The notes: generated from the sequence alone by a model not told the origin. A stretch of 64,000 bases of DNA from Pelagicoccus sp. SDUM812002 (GCF_031127835.1 NZ_JARXHX010000019.1:1-64000); one strand, 5' to 3'. Positions 35,292 through 45,041 are shown, numbered from the stretch's first letter. Made by a program: numbers and translations.

Positions 35292-38027
35292 CTAGTTCGC
35301 AGCCCTGATCGCGATGGTGGCGGGTTCCAAACCAGCGCCCGACACCCGAAGCTTGAGTGTGCCTTTCGCGTTCGGATCAGCACGGACAATAGCTAAGCAA
35401 AGCCCATTGAAGGCGGACCGTTCCAGCGACTTGAAAGATACAAGGCTAGTCGGGTCGCCATTGTCCGTTGCCACAATCTCGCCGGGACCTTCAAGCTCGA
35501 ATTCTAAAGGCGTGTTCGCATTACGCACAAAGCGGCCTTCGCCATCGAGGATGCGTACCGTAACAAATGACAGGTCCTCTCCATCCGCCAATATTTTGGT
35601 TCGATCTGCTTCGAGCTCCAAAGAGCTGGGACTGCCAGTGGTTGCGACCTGACCCTCTGCCCATTTCTTGCCATCCTTGTAAGCGACGACCTCAAGTTCG
35701 CCCGGCTCGTACACTACATCGTTCCAACGAAGTCTGTATTCAAATTCTCCTTTCGCTTTCCGACCGAGCGATTCTCCATTAACGAAAAGCTCTGCTTCGT
35801 CTCCAGAAGTGAATACATGAACAGGAGTGACCTCTCCCTCTCGTCCTTCCCAATTCCAATGCGGCAAAATATGAGCCATCGGATAATCCGGGCGCCAGTG
35901 AGACTGGTAGAGAAAGAAACGATCCTTCTTGAAGCCAGCTAGATCGATGACTCCGAAGTAAGAACTGCGGGCAGAGTAGTAAGGCGTCGGTTCACCCAAA
36001 TAGTCCCAACCACTCCAAACAAATCCGCCCGCCACGTAAGGATGCCGCTCGAGAGACGCCAGGACTTTATCTGCCGAAGATCCAAACGGAGCCGTGTAGA
36101 GTTCATAGGAACTGACCTGCGCTGTGATTGGATCGCCTCCCGATCCATCTGCCACCGGAGCGCTGATACCTTCAGCAACTGGAAAGAGGTACTCGCCGCG
36201 TGAGCTTACCGCGGCGGCGTTCTCACTGCTTACTATCATTTTCCTCCGATACTTTTCATGAAAATCTGGATACAGCGGCGGAGTATTGATCCCTTTCAGG
36301 TGAGCGTACGCCGGAGCGTTTCGGATACCTTCACCTTGATAATTTAAGCTGATAGAATCCATCACAGCCGTGATCGGCATGTGAGGCTTGGCATAGTTGA
36401 AGGAAGCAGCGGTCGGCCGCGTTGGATCCTCCTCCTTTACGATATCATGCAGGCGCTGAGCCACCGCGGCTCCCGCTTCATCGGTGTACTGCTCGCCGAC
36501 CTCGTTTCCGATGCTCCACATGATCACCGAGGGATTGTTGCGATCACGGCGGATGAAGGATCGCAGATCCGGCTCGCTCCACTCGGAGAAAATCAGATGA
36601 AAATCGAGAGGAGTCTTTTTGCGTTCCCAGCAATCGAAAATCTCGTCGACCACCAAAAAGCCCATGCGGTCGGTCAATTCCAGCAACTCCATGGCGGGCG
36701 GGTTGTGGGCGATGCGAATCGCATTGCATCCCATCTCTCGCAAGATCTCAAGCTGGCGTTCCGCGGCCCGCTTATTGAAAGCCGCTCCCAACGCACCCAA
36801 GTCGTGATGCTGGTTCGCCCCTTGCAGGTAGATGCGTTCGCCGTTTACGAACACACCCTCGTCCCCATCTATGCGAAGGTCCCGAATGCCAAAAGTCGTC
36901 TCATAGCGGTCGGTCTGGCCTCCGGCTGTTTCAACCGTGGTGACCGCAACATGCAAATTGGGAGTCTGCGTCGGATAAGGACCCCACAGCTTCGGATTCG
37001 TTATAGTAAGGAAGTTGGAAAACACCCGGCTCGATCCCTGTTCCACGATCCCTGTCTGCTCTCGAAACGAGCCCACCTTCTTCCTTCGATTCCCCGAAGC
37101 GTCCAAACGAAATACCTCGGTTGATACGAGTGCCTTTGCAGCGTCTTCACCATCGTTGTCTATCGTCACCTTGAGGCTAAGAGTTGCCGACGATTTAGAT
37201 ACGTCGTACGTGTTCATTTGCGTACCCCATTGTCCGACGTGAACTTGAGGGGTTTTGGTCAACCATACATTGCGGTAGAGTCCGCCTCCGGGATACCAGC
37301 GTGAAGAGTATGGCGGATTGTCTACACGAATGGCCAATTGGTTAGATTCTCCGAAGTTCAAATACGGCGTCAAATCAACCCGCCAAGACGCGTAACCGTA
37401 AGGCCACCCACCCACCAGATGACCGTTGCACCACACCATCGCATAGGACATCGCCCCATCGACATCCAAAAAGATTGAGCGTCCCTCGTCCGAAACAGGA
37501 ATGTCCAACGATCTCCGATACCAAGCGACTCCCGGGCTCGGCAGGCGTCCCATTCCACCGCCAACCGGAGTATCTGGGCCTTCCATAAATGGCCCTTGGA
37601 TCGCCCAATCGTGAGGCAAGCGAACCTGCTCCCAAGCGCTGTCGTCAAAGTCATGTTGCACGTACGGAAAGTCGCTCCCCGGGGTTCCTTCCGGACGCTG
37701 GTGGCGTTTCTCAGGGTCCTTGATAAAGTCGTTAGCGGTCGGCAGTATCCACCCCTTGAGGACAGGTTCCTTTACCTCCACTTCGACTGCTTCGGTTGGT
37801 TTCGCGTCCGCTGCTTTACCATCTTCTCCATCCGTCACCTCGGGGCGCACGTCGTAAATGAGGCGATCCGCGACATCGGCAGATTCATACTTCATGAATC
37901 GCCATTCTTCGTTGAGGGAAATACGCACCCGCCCCTCGACGGCGTGAATTTGCGCCACATGGACCCATGCTATTACCAAGATCGCCCTCCTGAGGGCAGG
38001 TGAGAAACGACGAAAGTAACTAAACAT
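35292..38027 (-). CDS. Secreted GH2 beta-galactosidase-like glycoside hydrolase
   Basis: A 911-residue protein with a signal peptide or N-terminal anchor (about 1-29). A sugar-binding domain (about 120-260, with HDWAIQGPF and GYASWRVDLTPYL) is followed by an Ig-like domain (about 260-380) and the TIM barrel (about 385-690). The acid/base Glu509 is in WSIGNEVGE and the nucleophile Glu602 in VSSENAAAVSSRGEY. C-terminal DUF4982-like and Big-type immunoglobulin domains follow (about 720-900, ADRTKILADGEDLSFVTVRI). This domain order is the usual one for extracellular beta-galactosidases of GH2. Which sugar it releases is unknown. It is divergent from the propeller sensor kinase, which together with its regulator may control it. 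Confidence 0.88.
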   Translation of the reverse strand: MFSYFRRFSPALRRAILVIAWVHVAQIHAVEGRVRISLNEEWRFMKYESADVADRLIYDVRPEVTDGEDGKAADAKPTEAVEVEVKEPVLKGWILPTANDFIKDPEKRHQRPEGTPGSDFPYVQHDFDDSAWEQVRLPHDWAIQGPFMEGPDTPVGGGMGRLPSPGVAWYRRSLDIPVSDEGRSIFLDVDGAMSYAMVWCNGHLVGGWPYGYASWRVDLTPYLNFGESNQLAIRVDNPPYSSRWYPGGGLYRNVWLTKTPQVHVGQWGTQMNTYDVSKSSATLSLKVTIDNDGEDAAKALVSTEVFRLDASGNRRKKVGSFREQTGIVEQGSSRVFSNFLTITNPKLWGPYPTQTPNLHVAVTTVETAGGQTDRYETTFGIRDLRIDGDEGVFVNGERIYLQGANQHHDLGALGAAFNKRAAERQLEILREMGCNAIRIAHNPPAMELLELTDRMGFLVVDEIFDCWERKKTPLDFHLIFSEWSEPDLRSFIRRDRNNPSVIMWSIGNEVGEQYTDEAGAAVAQRLHDIVKEEDPTRPTAASFNYAKPHMPITAVMDSISLNYQGEGIRNAPAYAHLKGINTPPLYPDFHEKYRRKMIVSSENAAAVSSRGEYLFPVAEGISAPVADGSGGDPITAQVSSYELYTAPFGSSADKVLASLERHPYVAGGFVWSGWDYLGEPTPYYSARSSYFGVIDLAGFKKDRFFLYQSHWRPDYPMAHILPHWNWEGREGEVTPVHVFTSGDEAELFVNGESLGRKAKGEFEYRLRWNDVVYEPGELEVVAYKDGKKWAEGQVATTGSPSSLELEADRTKILADGEDLSFVTVRILDGEGRFVRNANTPLEFELEGPGEIVATDNGDPTSLVSFKSLERSAFNGLCLAIVRADPNAKGTLKLRVSGAGLEPATIAIRAAN

Positions 38028-38303
38028 ATCGGGAAAACGGATCGAAAATTGATTGGGGGCGGATTCGTAAACAGCAGGGCTGAATCACAAGAATTACAAA
38101 AGCAGCAAGCGCCTCTGCTGTCGAGGTTAGCACAAAGGGAACAAAGCTATGAGGTCCTTGCGCCGGTCTATTCACAAGCGATCTTTGCGCATAACAAATC
38201 TATATCTAAAGTCATAGTTTTAACTAAAGTCTTGCAGCTACCTCTCGCCGTAGCCTCAAACAAAGTTTATCAAGCTCTCACCTACCCTACCCCGCTCCTT
38301 CAA
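38028..38303. promoter_or_regulatory. Divergent intergenic region with direct repeat CTAAAGTC
   Basis: The region between the GH2 start and the kinase start chosen here contains two identical CTAAAGTC copies at 38206-38213 and 38224-38231, 18 bp apart, within an AT-rich stretch. They precede the kinase start by 73 bp. A frame remains open back to 38049, but it has no signal peptide until 38304, and the AT-rich repeat region fits a promoter better. The repeats are candidate regulator sites. Confidence 0.4.
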
Positions 38304-41300
38304 ATGCAGCCAGCCCTTCGACGATCCAACGAAATCCTTATTTTGAGAGGGTTGTCAGCCAGTCGAACTGTGTCCCTTCTCTGCCTTGCCTTGCTGGCGG
38401 CCTTGTTGGTTAAGCCTTCCCATATCTCAGCCAGCCCGGAGGTAGGCATCCCGTTTAAGCGCTCCTATCCTTTGGAGGAAGTTGGCGTCTCCCGCAGCGT
38501 TCAACTCGACTTCGACCCGATAGGTCGTCTCGCCGCCGTCGACAACAATAAGTACGTTGTGCTCAACGACTCTTCCTGGAGCGATCTCCTCGACGAGAAC
38601 CAGCTCTCCCGGACCGAAATGTACGCCACCACAGATAGCGAGGGTCACACCTACTTTGGCGGTCTGGCTGCGTGGGGCTTTCTGGAGCGAGGCTTAGACG
38701 GCACACTACAAAGGCTCTCATTCCGCGACCGCTCTGTCCCGTCTTGGGTCGATGCAACGAACTTCGATATGGTCCTACCCGTCGGAGACGGAGCTTACTT
38801 CGCCGGCATTAACGGTATCGTGCACTGGAATCGGCCCTCGCAAACGAACACCTACATCGAAGCTCCCGATCTTGTACGCATCTTCGTGATCGAAGGGATC
38901 GCCTATGCATCAACCCATAGCCAAGGTCTGTGCGAGATCAGCATCGAGGAAGAGAGGCTTATCCCTCTGCAAACCGAACCGAAGGAGCTTATCGTCCCCT
39001 TCGGAGTGGCCGCTCTAAAAAATGGGCAGACCATTTTCAGCACTACCGACTACACCTTCGTTTCATACGAAAATCGGCAATTCGAAGCGTGGCCCAACGA
39101 ACTAGGTGTCCAGCAAAAAACGCAGATCTCCAACCTACTGAAGCTGCCCGACGGAAACCTAGCAGTGGCCATCGACAATCGAGGACTGTTCGTTCTCAGC
39201 CCTAATGGGAAATGCCTGCAAGCCCTCACCGCTTCCGAGTACCATCGCATCAACGACCTAGCTGCCCGAGAAAACGGAGTCCTTTGGGTCGTATCCGAAA
39301 GCGACATACAGAAAATACTATACAACGACCCCGTCACCATACTCGATCAGCGCTCCGGGATCACCGTAAGCTGGCCCCACATCGTTGAGAAAGAAGGAAG
39401 CTCTCTCATCGTCTCGCACCGTGTCCTTTACGAGCTAGCTCCCGCTGAACTGAGCTTAGCTCCTCGCTACCAGCCTACCGCACTTCAGCCACCCGACGGC
39501 GTCCTGGCCGCCGCCGAAATGGACGGCCAAATATTGATGGGGAACCGAGACGGTGTGTACGTAAGAAACAATGACACGCTCGATCATTTGATTAGAGACA
39601 TCGAGGTCGTTCGAATTTTGGAACAGGGAGAGTCGGATTTCCTCGCTATCGGTCGCGATCAGATTGCAACCTTGAGGTGGGACGGAGTGCGGTGGTTCGA
39701 ACCGACACCACGCATCACCGGAGTGGGATTCCCTTTCATATGCCTAGCCGCCAAAAATTCCGTTTGGATAGAACTGGGCAAGAATCGAGCCGCCCGCCTA
39801 TCCATTCGCGAAGGTGAAATCAGAAAACAAGTTTTCGAAGATTTCCCTTGGGAGAACGCCTCTTGGGTGCATATCGGGGTCGTCGACGAGATTGCAGTGC
39901 TCTCAGGCCTAGAAGGGAAACGGCTCTATTTTGACGAGACTACCGAATCCTTCGTCGAGACTCTCCATCTACAGCGCCTGCTAGACAGCGCCGGCTTCAC
40001 CGTTTTCCGCCCTGTCAAAGATCAAAACGGGATCGTTTGGGCAGCTCACGAAAATGGCATATGCACCATTGAGGAACGCCAAGGCACCTTCCATCTCGAC
40101 TTTGATTCCTACCGGACGATACGCGATCACGTCCCCGTCATCCACCTATCTGACGGAACCGAAATCTGGGTCTCCAACGGATCAACTCTCTACCATGTCG
40201 ACGGGAATCGGGCCGCGAAAAGCCCGGCCCCGTTCCTCCCTACGCTCGTATCCATAATAGACATAAGCGACCGAACGCTTCTGTATTCAGTTTTCGAAAC
40301 AAATAGTATTCCAGAAGAGATCCCCTTCGCTCGCAACGACTTGGAATTCCACTACTTCGCTGGTAGCTACGCCTCCGCCAATACTCCGATCTACCAGTTT
40401 GAAATGTCCAACCGAGCCACCGACTGGTCTGTGAGCAGCACCGAGTCACTCATCTCGCTCACTAAACTCAAGGAAGGGGAATACCAGCTCTCCGCTTCGA
40501 TGGTAGATTCCAAGCAAGTCCTAGGAGAGCGAAGCTTCGCTAGCTTCACCATCGCTCCACCTTGGTACCGAACCAGTTTCGCCTATTTCTCGTACTGGAC
40601 ACTTTCAGCCTTCCTGATCGCGCTCATCGCACTCGCGTTAGCCACCCGTAGCAAACGTCGCCATGCCGAACTGGAAGCCCTTGTCCACGAGCGAACCGAA
40701 GAGCTCCGGGATACATTGGAAAAACTCAACGAGAAGGAACGCAAGGCCGCCGTGCTCTCCGAACGCAACCGTCTGGCCAGCGAGATCCACGACAGCGTCC
40801 AGCAAGGCCTCAGCGGCCTTGCCCTACAGATCGAAGCCACTCTCAAGCTACCCGACCTAGTCGATGCTGTTCATTCCCGCCTCGCCGTCGCAAAAAACAT
40901 GGTCTCGTTTACCCGCCACGAGGTGCAGCAGGCGGTCTGGGGCTTGGAGTCTCCTCTTCTAGAAAATTCAGATCTCGCTACCGCCTTGAAAAAGATGGTG
41001 AGCCTCGTCAGCTCGGGAGGGCCAGAAATCGAGTTCAGATCGCAAGGCGCTCGCTTCGAGCTCGGAGCCAGCACTCAGCACCACCTCCTCCGGATCGCGC
41101 AAGAAGCTGCTACTAATTCGATAAAGCATGCCGAGGCCTCCAAAATCACGGTACAGCTCGACTTCGAGAAAGACAGGGTCTCACTGGAAATAGCCGACAA
41201 CGGCAAAGGCTTTGACAAGTCCAAAACTCTCAACGGCGGTTTCGGCCACTTCGGCCTGCGCGGCATGAAATCCAGAGCAGCCAAAATCGGCGGCAACCTC

Positions 41301-41372
41301 TTCATCGAGAGCGACCCGCAACATGGCTCGACCATCCGTATCGACGTGACCCCCTCGGACTCTCACCGTTAA
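38304..41372 (+). CDS. Membrane-bound sensor histidine kinase with extracellular propeller (HisKA_3 type)
   Basis: From the ATG at 38304 the protein is 1022 residues. An N-terminal signal/anchor helix (about 20-40) precedes a long periplasmic region (about 50-650) with propeller-like repeats containing NGVLWVVS and NGIVWAAHENG segments. A Y_Y_Y-like immunoglobulin domain (about 680-755, YQFEMSNRATDWS) and a transmembrane helix (about 764-785) follow. The cytoplasmic kinase has a coiled coil (HERTEELRDTLEKLNEKER), the HisKA_3 phosphoacceptor His829 in EIHDSVQQG, and an HATPase domain (EAATNSIKHAEAS, DNGKGFD, GHFGLRGM). It should sense an extracellular sugar and phosphorylate the partner regulator, whose ATG is one base after this stop. 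The N-terminal start is inferred; the frame opens at 38049. Confidence 0.87.
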   Translation: MQPALRRSNEILILRGLSASRTVSLLCLALLAALLVKPSHISASPEVGIPFKRSYPLEEVGVSRSVQLDFDPIGRLAAVDNNKYVVLNDSSWSDLLDENQLSRTEMYATTDSEGHTYFGGLAAWGFLERGLDGTLQRLSFRDRSVPSWVDATNFDMVLPVGDGAYFAGINGIVHWNRPSQTNTYIEAPDLVRIFVIEGIAYASTHSQGLCEISIEEERLIPLQTEPKELIVPFGVAALKNGQTIFSTTDYTFVSYENRQFEAWPNELGVQQKTQISNLLKLPDGNLAVAIDNRGLFVLSPNGKCLQALTASEYHRINDLAARENGVLWVVSESDIQKILYNDPVTILDQRSGITVSWPHIVEKEGSSLIVSHRVLYELAPAELSLAPRYQPTALQPPDGVLAAAEMDGQILMGNRDGVYVRNNDTLDHLIRDIEVVRILEQGESDFLAIGRDQIATLRWDGVRWFEPTPRITGVGFPFICLAAKNSVWIELGKNRAARLSIREGEIRKQVFEDFPWENASWVHIGVVDEIAVLSGLEGKRLYFDETTESFVETLHLQRLLDSAGFTVFRPVKDQNGIVWAAHENGICTIEERQGTFHLDFDSYRTIRDHVPVIHLSDGTEIWVSNGSTLYHVDGNRAAKSPAPFLPTLVSIIDISDRTLLYSVFETNSIPEEIPFARNDLEFHYFAGSYASANTPIYQFEMSNRATDWSVSSTESLISLTKLKEGEYQLSASMVDSKQVLGERSFASFTIAPPWYRTSFAYFSYWTLSAFLIALIALALATRSKRRHAELEALVHERTEELRDTLEKLNEKERKAAVLSERNRLASEIHDSVQQGLSGLALQIEATLKLPDLVDAVHSRLAVAKNMVSFTRHEVQQAVWGLESPLLENSDLATALKKMVSLVSSGGPEIEFRSQGARFELGASTQHHLLRIAQEAATNSIKHAEASKITVQLDFEKDRVSLEIADNGKGFDKSKTLNGGFGHFGLRGMKSRAAKIGGNLFIESDPQHGSTIRIDVTPSDSHR

Positions 41373-41373
41373 A

Positions 41374-42003
41374 ATGGACCAAGAAAGCAAGATACGCATC
41401 CTTCTCGTCGACGACCATATCGTCCTGCGCATGGGCCTCGTCACAGCGGCAAACGGAGAATCTGACATGGAGATAGTCGGTGAAGCTGAAAACGGGACCG
41501 AGGCCGTAGATGTCTACGAAAAAGTCGCGCCTGATGTAGTTGTCATGGATCTACGAATGCCAGAAATGGGCGGTTTGGACGCGATCCGAATTCTCAAAAA
41601 GGCTCATCCAGGTTCTAAGATTCTCGTCTTCAGCAACTACGCAAGCGGGGACGAAGTTCTTCAGGCTTTTCGAGAAGGAGCAAGCGGCTTCGTGGTTAAG
41701 GAAATGCCCCTCGAGCGACTTCTGGACGGGATTCGCAAAGTTCACAGCGGCGTGCAGTACATGCCAGAGGAAATCTCAGCCCGCTTGACCAGTCGCATCG
41801 GTTCTCAACTATCAACCCGCGAGCTGGAGGTTCTCACGCTCGTCGCCCGCGGCTGTAGCAATAAGGAAATAGCCAGCGAACTCAATCTCGCGGAGGGCAC
41901 TGTAAAGGTTCACGTCACTAATATCCTCTCCAAACTCCGAGTCTCTGATCGGATACAAGCTATCCTAGCGGCGGTTAAACGCGGTATTATTACCATGGAG
42001 TAA
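41374..42003 (+). CDS. LuxR/NarL-family response regulator
   Basis: A 209-residue two-domain regulator. The receiver domain (about 7-125) has the acidic pair D13-D14, phosphoacceptor Asp59 in VVVMDLRMP and Lys near residue 110 in GFVVKEMP. The LuxR-type HTH domain (about 140-205) reads LSTRELEVLTLVARGCSNKEIASELNLAEGTVKVH, with the expected recognition helix. The gene starts one base after the kinase stop, so the two are a cotranscribed pair. It should activate or repress genes on phosphorylation by the upstream kinase. The direct repeat upstream of the kinase (38206-38231) is a candidate binding region. The target genes, perhaps including the divergent GH2, are inferred. Confidence 0.92.
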   Translation: MDQESKIRILLVDDHIVLRMGLVTAANGESDMEIVGEAENGTEAVDVYEKVAPDVVVMDLRMPEMGGLDAIRILKKAHPGSKILVFSNYASGDEVLQAFREGASGFVVKEMPLERLLDGIRKVHSGVQYMPEEISARLTSRIGSQLSTRELEVLTLVARGCSNKEIASELNLAEGTVKVHVTNILSKLRVSDRIQAILAAVKRGIITME

Positions 42004-42106
42004 GTGGCTCACAAGCAAAGCCCAAGGCTACTTCTTCTCAAATGATTCAGGATATGAATACGCTAGGACCAGCCCATGAAGATACCCGCCAGAGAACCGC
42101 TAGGGT

Positions 42107-42517
42107 ATGCGCTTAACTAGGGTAAAAGAGAAAGTCCACCTCAACCATCGCCACGCGGTCGCTATTTCGGCCATCGAGGTCGATAGAATCCTCGTCGCGA
42201 CGGGAAGACTTCCAAATGTCGAATCGCTCACCCTTGAAGCAACCGGTATTAAGTCTACCAAGAAAGGAGTGACGGTCGACGAATACCAACGTACCAGCAA
42301 CAAACCCGTCTACGCCGCGGGAGACATCAGTGGGCAGGAAAAATTCACTCACGCTGCATAGTCGTATGCTGAATACGCTACCCTAAATACGCTTGCTCCA
42401 ATCCGCCTTTTCAAGTCAAGCAAGCGTCACATCCCTTACTCAACCTACACGGTCACACTTTGCGGCAAGCGACCGAAGTCCACCTGCAGCTCGCCAGCGG
42501 TGACAGTGTCACGTTTT
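42107..42517 (+). pseudogene. Decayed mercuric-reductase-like / FAD disulfide oxidoreductase fragment
   Basis: A remnant of a pyridine nucleotide-disulfide oxidoreductase. The sequence VDRILVATGRLPNV ... VYAAGDISGQEKFTHAA matches the FAD/NAD-domain signature of MerA-like enzymes, where the block AGD binds the flavin. An in-frame TAG follows HAA at 42359-42361. Downstream of it the same frame continues as SYAEYATLNT ... IPYSTYTV, matching the conserved dimerisation start that normally follows (in intact enzymes A-x-A-x-x-x-x-x-N ... IPWCTYTDPE). The next stop is TGA at 42515. The N-terminal GxGxxG/CxxxxC part is absent. It is therefore a 5'-deleted, stop-interrupted pseudogene. Confidence 0.8.
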
Positions 42518-42601
42518 GAAGGCTGGTGAAATCAGCTCCAAGCTTCCCTTTTCAGCAGGTCTTGCCAACCTACGCCGCACCAGTCGATTAATCCTTCGGT
42601 C

Positions 42602-44032
42602 GTGCGTATCCAAAATCTCAAAACCTCCACCCTTCACCTCAGCGATTGGACCCTCCAAGCAGAGGAAACTTGGTGCGTGCTGGGTAACAATGCCTCCGGC
42701 AAAAGCCAACTCGCCGCGGTATTATGCGGAGAGGACGTCAAAGGTTTGGTTGAGCTCGACGATGCTCCTAAAAACGCGGCTTGGGTAGGTTTTGAGACCC
42801 TACAGTCGCAATACGAAGATCAGCTCGCTCAGGACGAAAGCGACTTCCTCGACCGCCAAGACCACGGCTCCACCGGACTCGAACTACTGCTCGAATCCGG
42901 CGCCACAGAATCGGAGGCTCGCGAGCAAGCACAGCGATTCGGCATTTCTGCCTTACTCGACCGAGGTTGCCGTCTATTCTCCAGCGGCGAGCTGCGACGC
43001 GTGCAAATCTTAGTCCACTGGTTGTCGAAACCGGACCTTCTCATTCTCGACGAACCTTTCGATGCCTTAGACATACAAGCCTACGCAGAATGCTCAGCCC
43101 TTTTCGAGCTACTCGTCAAGGAAGGCCAACGCATTCTGCTCCTCGTAAATCGAATCGAAGATATCGCCCCTTGGGTCAGCCACATTGCCCTGCTGCAGGA
43201 CGGAAAACTCGTCGCCAAGGGTCCCCGCTACGAAGTGCTGCAATCCAAGGCTTTTACCGAAATCTCCACGTCCGTGCACAAACCCATGGTTCATTTGCCT
43301 GAACCTCCCAAGACGGATATTCAGGTTCCCGACCCTATTGTTAGGCTAATAGGCGTTTGCGTTAACTACAGTGACGCAACGCAATTCGAAGGACTCGATT
43401 GGACTCTCCAAGACGGTGATCACACCTTGATAACTGGCCCAAACGGCTGTGGAAAGTCCACCCTGCTCGCCCTACTAACCGGCGATCATCCTCAGTGCTA
43501 TACCAATCACATCGAAATCTTCGGTTATCGCCGTGGATCCGGGGAGAGCATTTGGGACATCAAACGGCACATCGGTTACGTGTCCCCGGCACTGCACCGA
43601 GACTACCGCGTGAGCTGTTCCGTTGATAGCGCCGTCCTATCCGGGTTTCATGACAGTATCGGGCTCTACGAGCAGCCCACTCTCGCCGAGCGAACTGCGT
43701 CACGACAGTGGCTTGCCCTCTTCGATCTAGAAGCCCACTCAACTCGCCCTTTCCGCTCCCTTTCCTACGGGCAGCAGAGACTCGTCCTCATCGCTCGGGC
43801 TCTGGTCAAGCAACCGCCGCTCGTCATTTTGGACGAACCCACCCAAGGTTTGGACGACCTCAACCGCCACTTGGTGCTCGCTTGCTTGAAGCGGCTCGCC
43901 CGACTCAAACGCACGACCTTGCTTTTCGTCAGCCACCGGCAAGACGAGCACTTGCCGCTTTTTCGCAAGCGACTCCATTTCGAAGTGAATACGGTAGAAA
44001 GCCCGCGTTTTACCATACGTAAGCTAAACTAA
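42602..44032 (+). CDS. modF: Dual ATP-binding ABC protein ModF
   Basis: A 476-residue cytoplasmic protein with two ABC ATPase domains. Domain 1 (about 1-215) has Walker A GNNASGKSQ, signature FSSGELRR and Walker B LLILDEPFDALD. Domain 2 (about 255-476) has Walker A GPNGCGKST, signature LSYGQQR and Walker B LVILDEPTQGLDDLN. The segment FGYRRGSGESIWDIK is close to the diagnostic one of the Escherichia coli ModF (PhrA) protein, a relative implicated in molybdenum transport. The start is GTG at 42602. No modA, modB or modC lies nearby, so the partner is unknown. The next gene (walJ-like) follows 92 bp later. Confidence 0.85.
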   Translation: MRIQNLKTSTLHLSDWTLQAEETWCVLGNNASGKSQLAAVLCGEDVKGLVELDDAPKNAAWVGFETLQSQYEDQLAQDESDFLDRQDHGSTGLELLLESGATESEAREQAQRFGISALLDRGCRLFSSGELRRVQILVHWLSKPDLLILDEPFDALDIQAYAECSALFELLVKEGQRILLLVNRIEDIAPWVSHIALLQDGKLVAKGPRYEVLQSKAFTEISTSVHKPMVHLPEPPKTDIQVPDPIVRLIGVCVNYSDATQFEGLDWTLQDGDHTLITGPNGCGKSTLLALLTGDHPQCYTNHIEIFGYRRGSGESIWDIKRHIGYVSPALHRDYRVSCSVDSAVLSGFHDSIGLYEQPTLAERTASRQWLALFDLEAHSTRPFRSLSYGQQRLVLIARALVKQPPLVILDEPTQGLDDLNRHLVLACLKRLARLKRTTLLFVSHRQDEHLPLFRKRLHFEVNTVESPRFTIRKLN

Positions 44033-44124
44033 TTTCTGCTTAACAGTTATGCTGAAGAAGGCTGGAGTTCATTTTTGGTTTCCATAATTCAATACTCTAA
44101 TACCTAATCCGCCCAAAATTCCTC

Positions 44125-44922
44125 ATGACTATGCAATTCTCCATCCTTGGTAGCTCCAGCTCCGGCAATGCCGGCCTGTTGCTCACGGAGAATTGCAAGG
44201 TGCTGATCGACGCTGGATTCAGCTGCAAGCGGATCTGCGGCATGCTTGAGGAACGCGACGTTAAGCCGGAGGAAATCGACGCCATTTTCGTGACTCACGA
44301 GCATAGCGACCACATCGCCGGCATATCCACATTCTCCAAGCGTTTCGGTCCCAAGATCTTCGCCAATCCTCTCACCGCAAAAGCTATCCAGCCGAAACTG
44401 AAGAATAGACCCAATTGGGCCTTATTCCAAACCGGAACCCAGTTCGAGTTTCGCGACATTACAGTCGAAAGCTTCTCCATCCCCCACGACGCCCACGACC
44501 CGGTCGGCTTCAAGTTTACCTCCGGACGTGGGGACGACCTTTTCTCGCCTATCAAGCGTATGGCCTGGGTTACGGACCTAGGATTCGCTCCTCAAAACAT
44601 AGCCCAGCGTATCCAGGACGTCGACACCCTCGTGGTCGAATCCAACTACGACGACCAAATGCTTCAAGATGACACTCGTCGCCCTTGGGCTCTCAAACAA
44701 AGAATAAGTGGCCGCCATGGCCATCTATCTAACTCCGCGGCCAAGGACCTGCTCACATCGATCGAGCTCCCCAGGTGGAACCGCGTTTACCTCGCCCATT
44801 TGAGCAGCGACTGCAATAGTTCCGCTGCTGTAGACTCTACCTTCGCAGAACTGCGCCAAAACGCGTCCTTCCACATCGAGACGATCCACTCAGGCTCGGG
44901 CTGTGCCCTCGACGCCGTGTAG
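44125..44922 (+). CDS. MBL-fold metallohydrolase, WalJ/YycJ-like
   Basis: A 265-residue cytoplasmic metallo-beta-lactamase-fold protein. The family zinc motif T-H-E-H-S-D-H is in FVTHEHSDHIAGI (about 57-69). Further ligands are in SIPHDAHDP (about 118-126), TDLGF and SGRHGHLS. The N-terminus FSILGSSSSGNAGLLL is the mark of the WalJ/YycJ branch, small phosphodiesterase-like enzymes linked in Firmicutes to cell-wall and DNA repair functions. Here no walRK genes are adjacent. The function cannot be taken beyond a nuclease-like hydrolase. It is transcribed in the same direction as modF and pyruvate kinase. Confidence 0.82.
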   Translation: MTMQFSILGSSSSGNAGLLLTENCKVLIDAGFSCKRICGMLEERDVKPEEIDAIFVTHEHSDHIAGISTFSKRFGPKIFANPLTAKAIQPKLKNRPNWALFQTGTQFEFRDITVESFSIPHDAHDPVGFKFTSGRGDDLFSPIKRMAWVTDLGFAPQNIAQRIQDVDTLVVESNYDDQMLQDDTRRPWALKQRISGRHGHLSNSAAKDLLTSIELPRWNRVYLAHLSSDCNSSAAVDSTFAELRQNASFHIETIHSGSGCALDAV

Positions 44923-45041
44923 GCTACGCCTGCTTTCCTCGATTGCGGTTCCGGCGCGCGAAGGCCACATCCCACACCTTGCCTCGAGCGGCTAAGGTGA
45001 AAATCTAAACAAACACTCTTCAAACCCAGAACTCATACATC

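Noticed and set aside
36381-37124. A 247-residue open frame antisense to the GH2 gene
   Set aside because: It overlaps the catalytic barrel of the GH2 gene on the other strand and has no recognisable motif.
42107-42361. An intact 84-residue gene
   Set aside because: It is only the middle of a larger flavoprotein and its similarity continues past the stop, so it is a pseudogene fragment.
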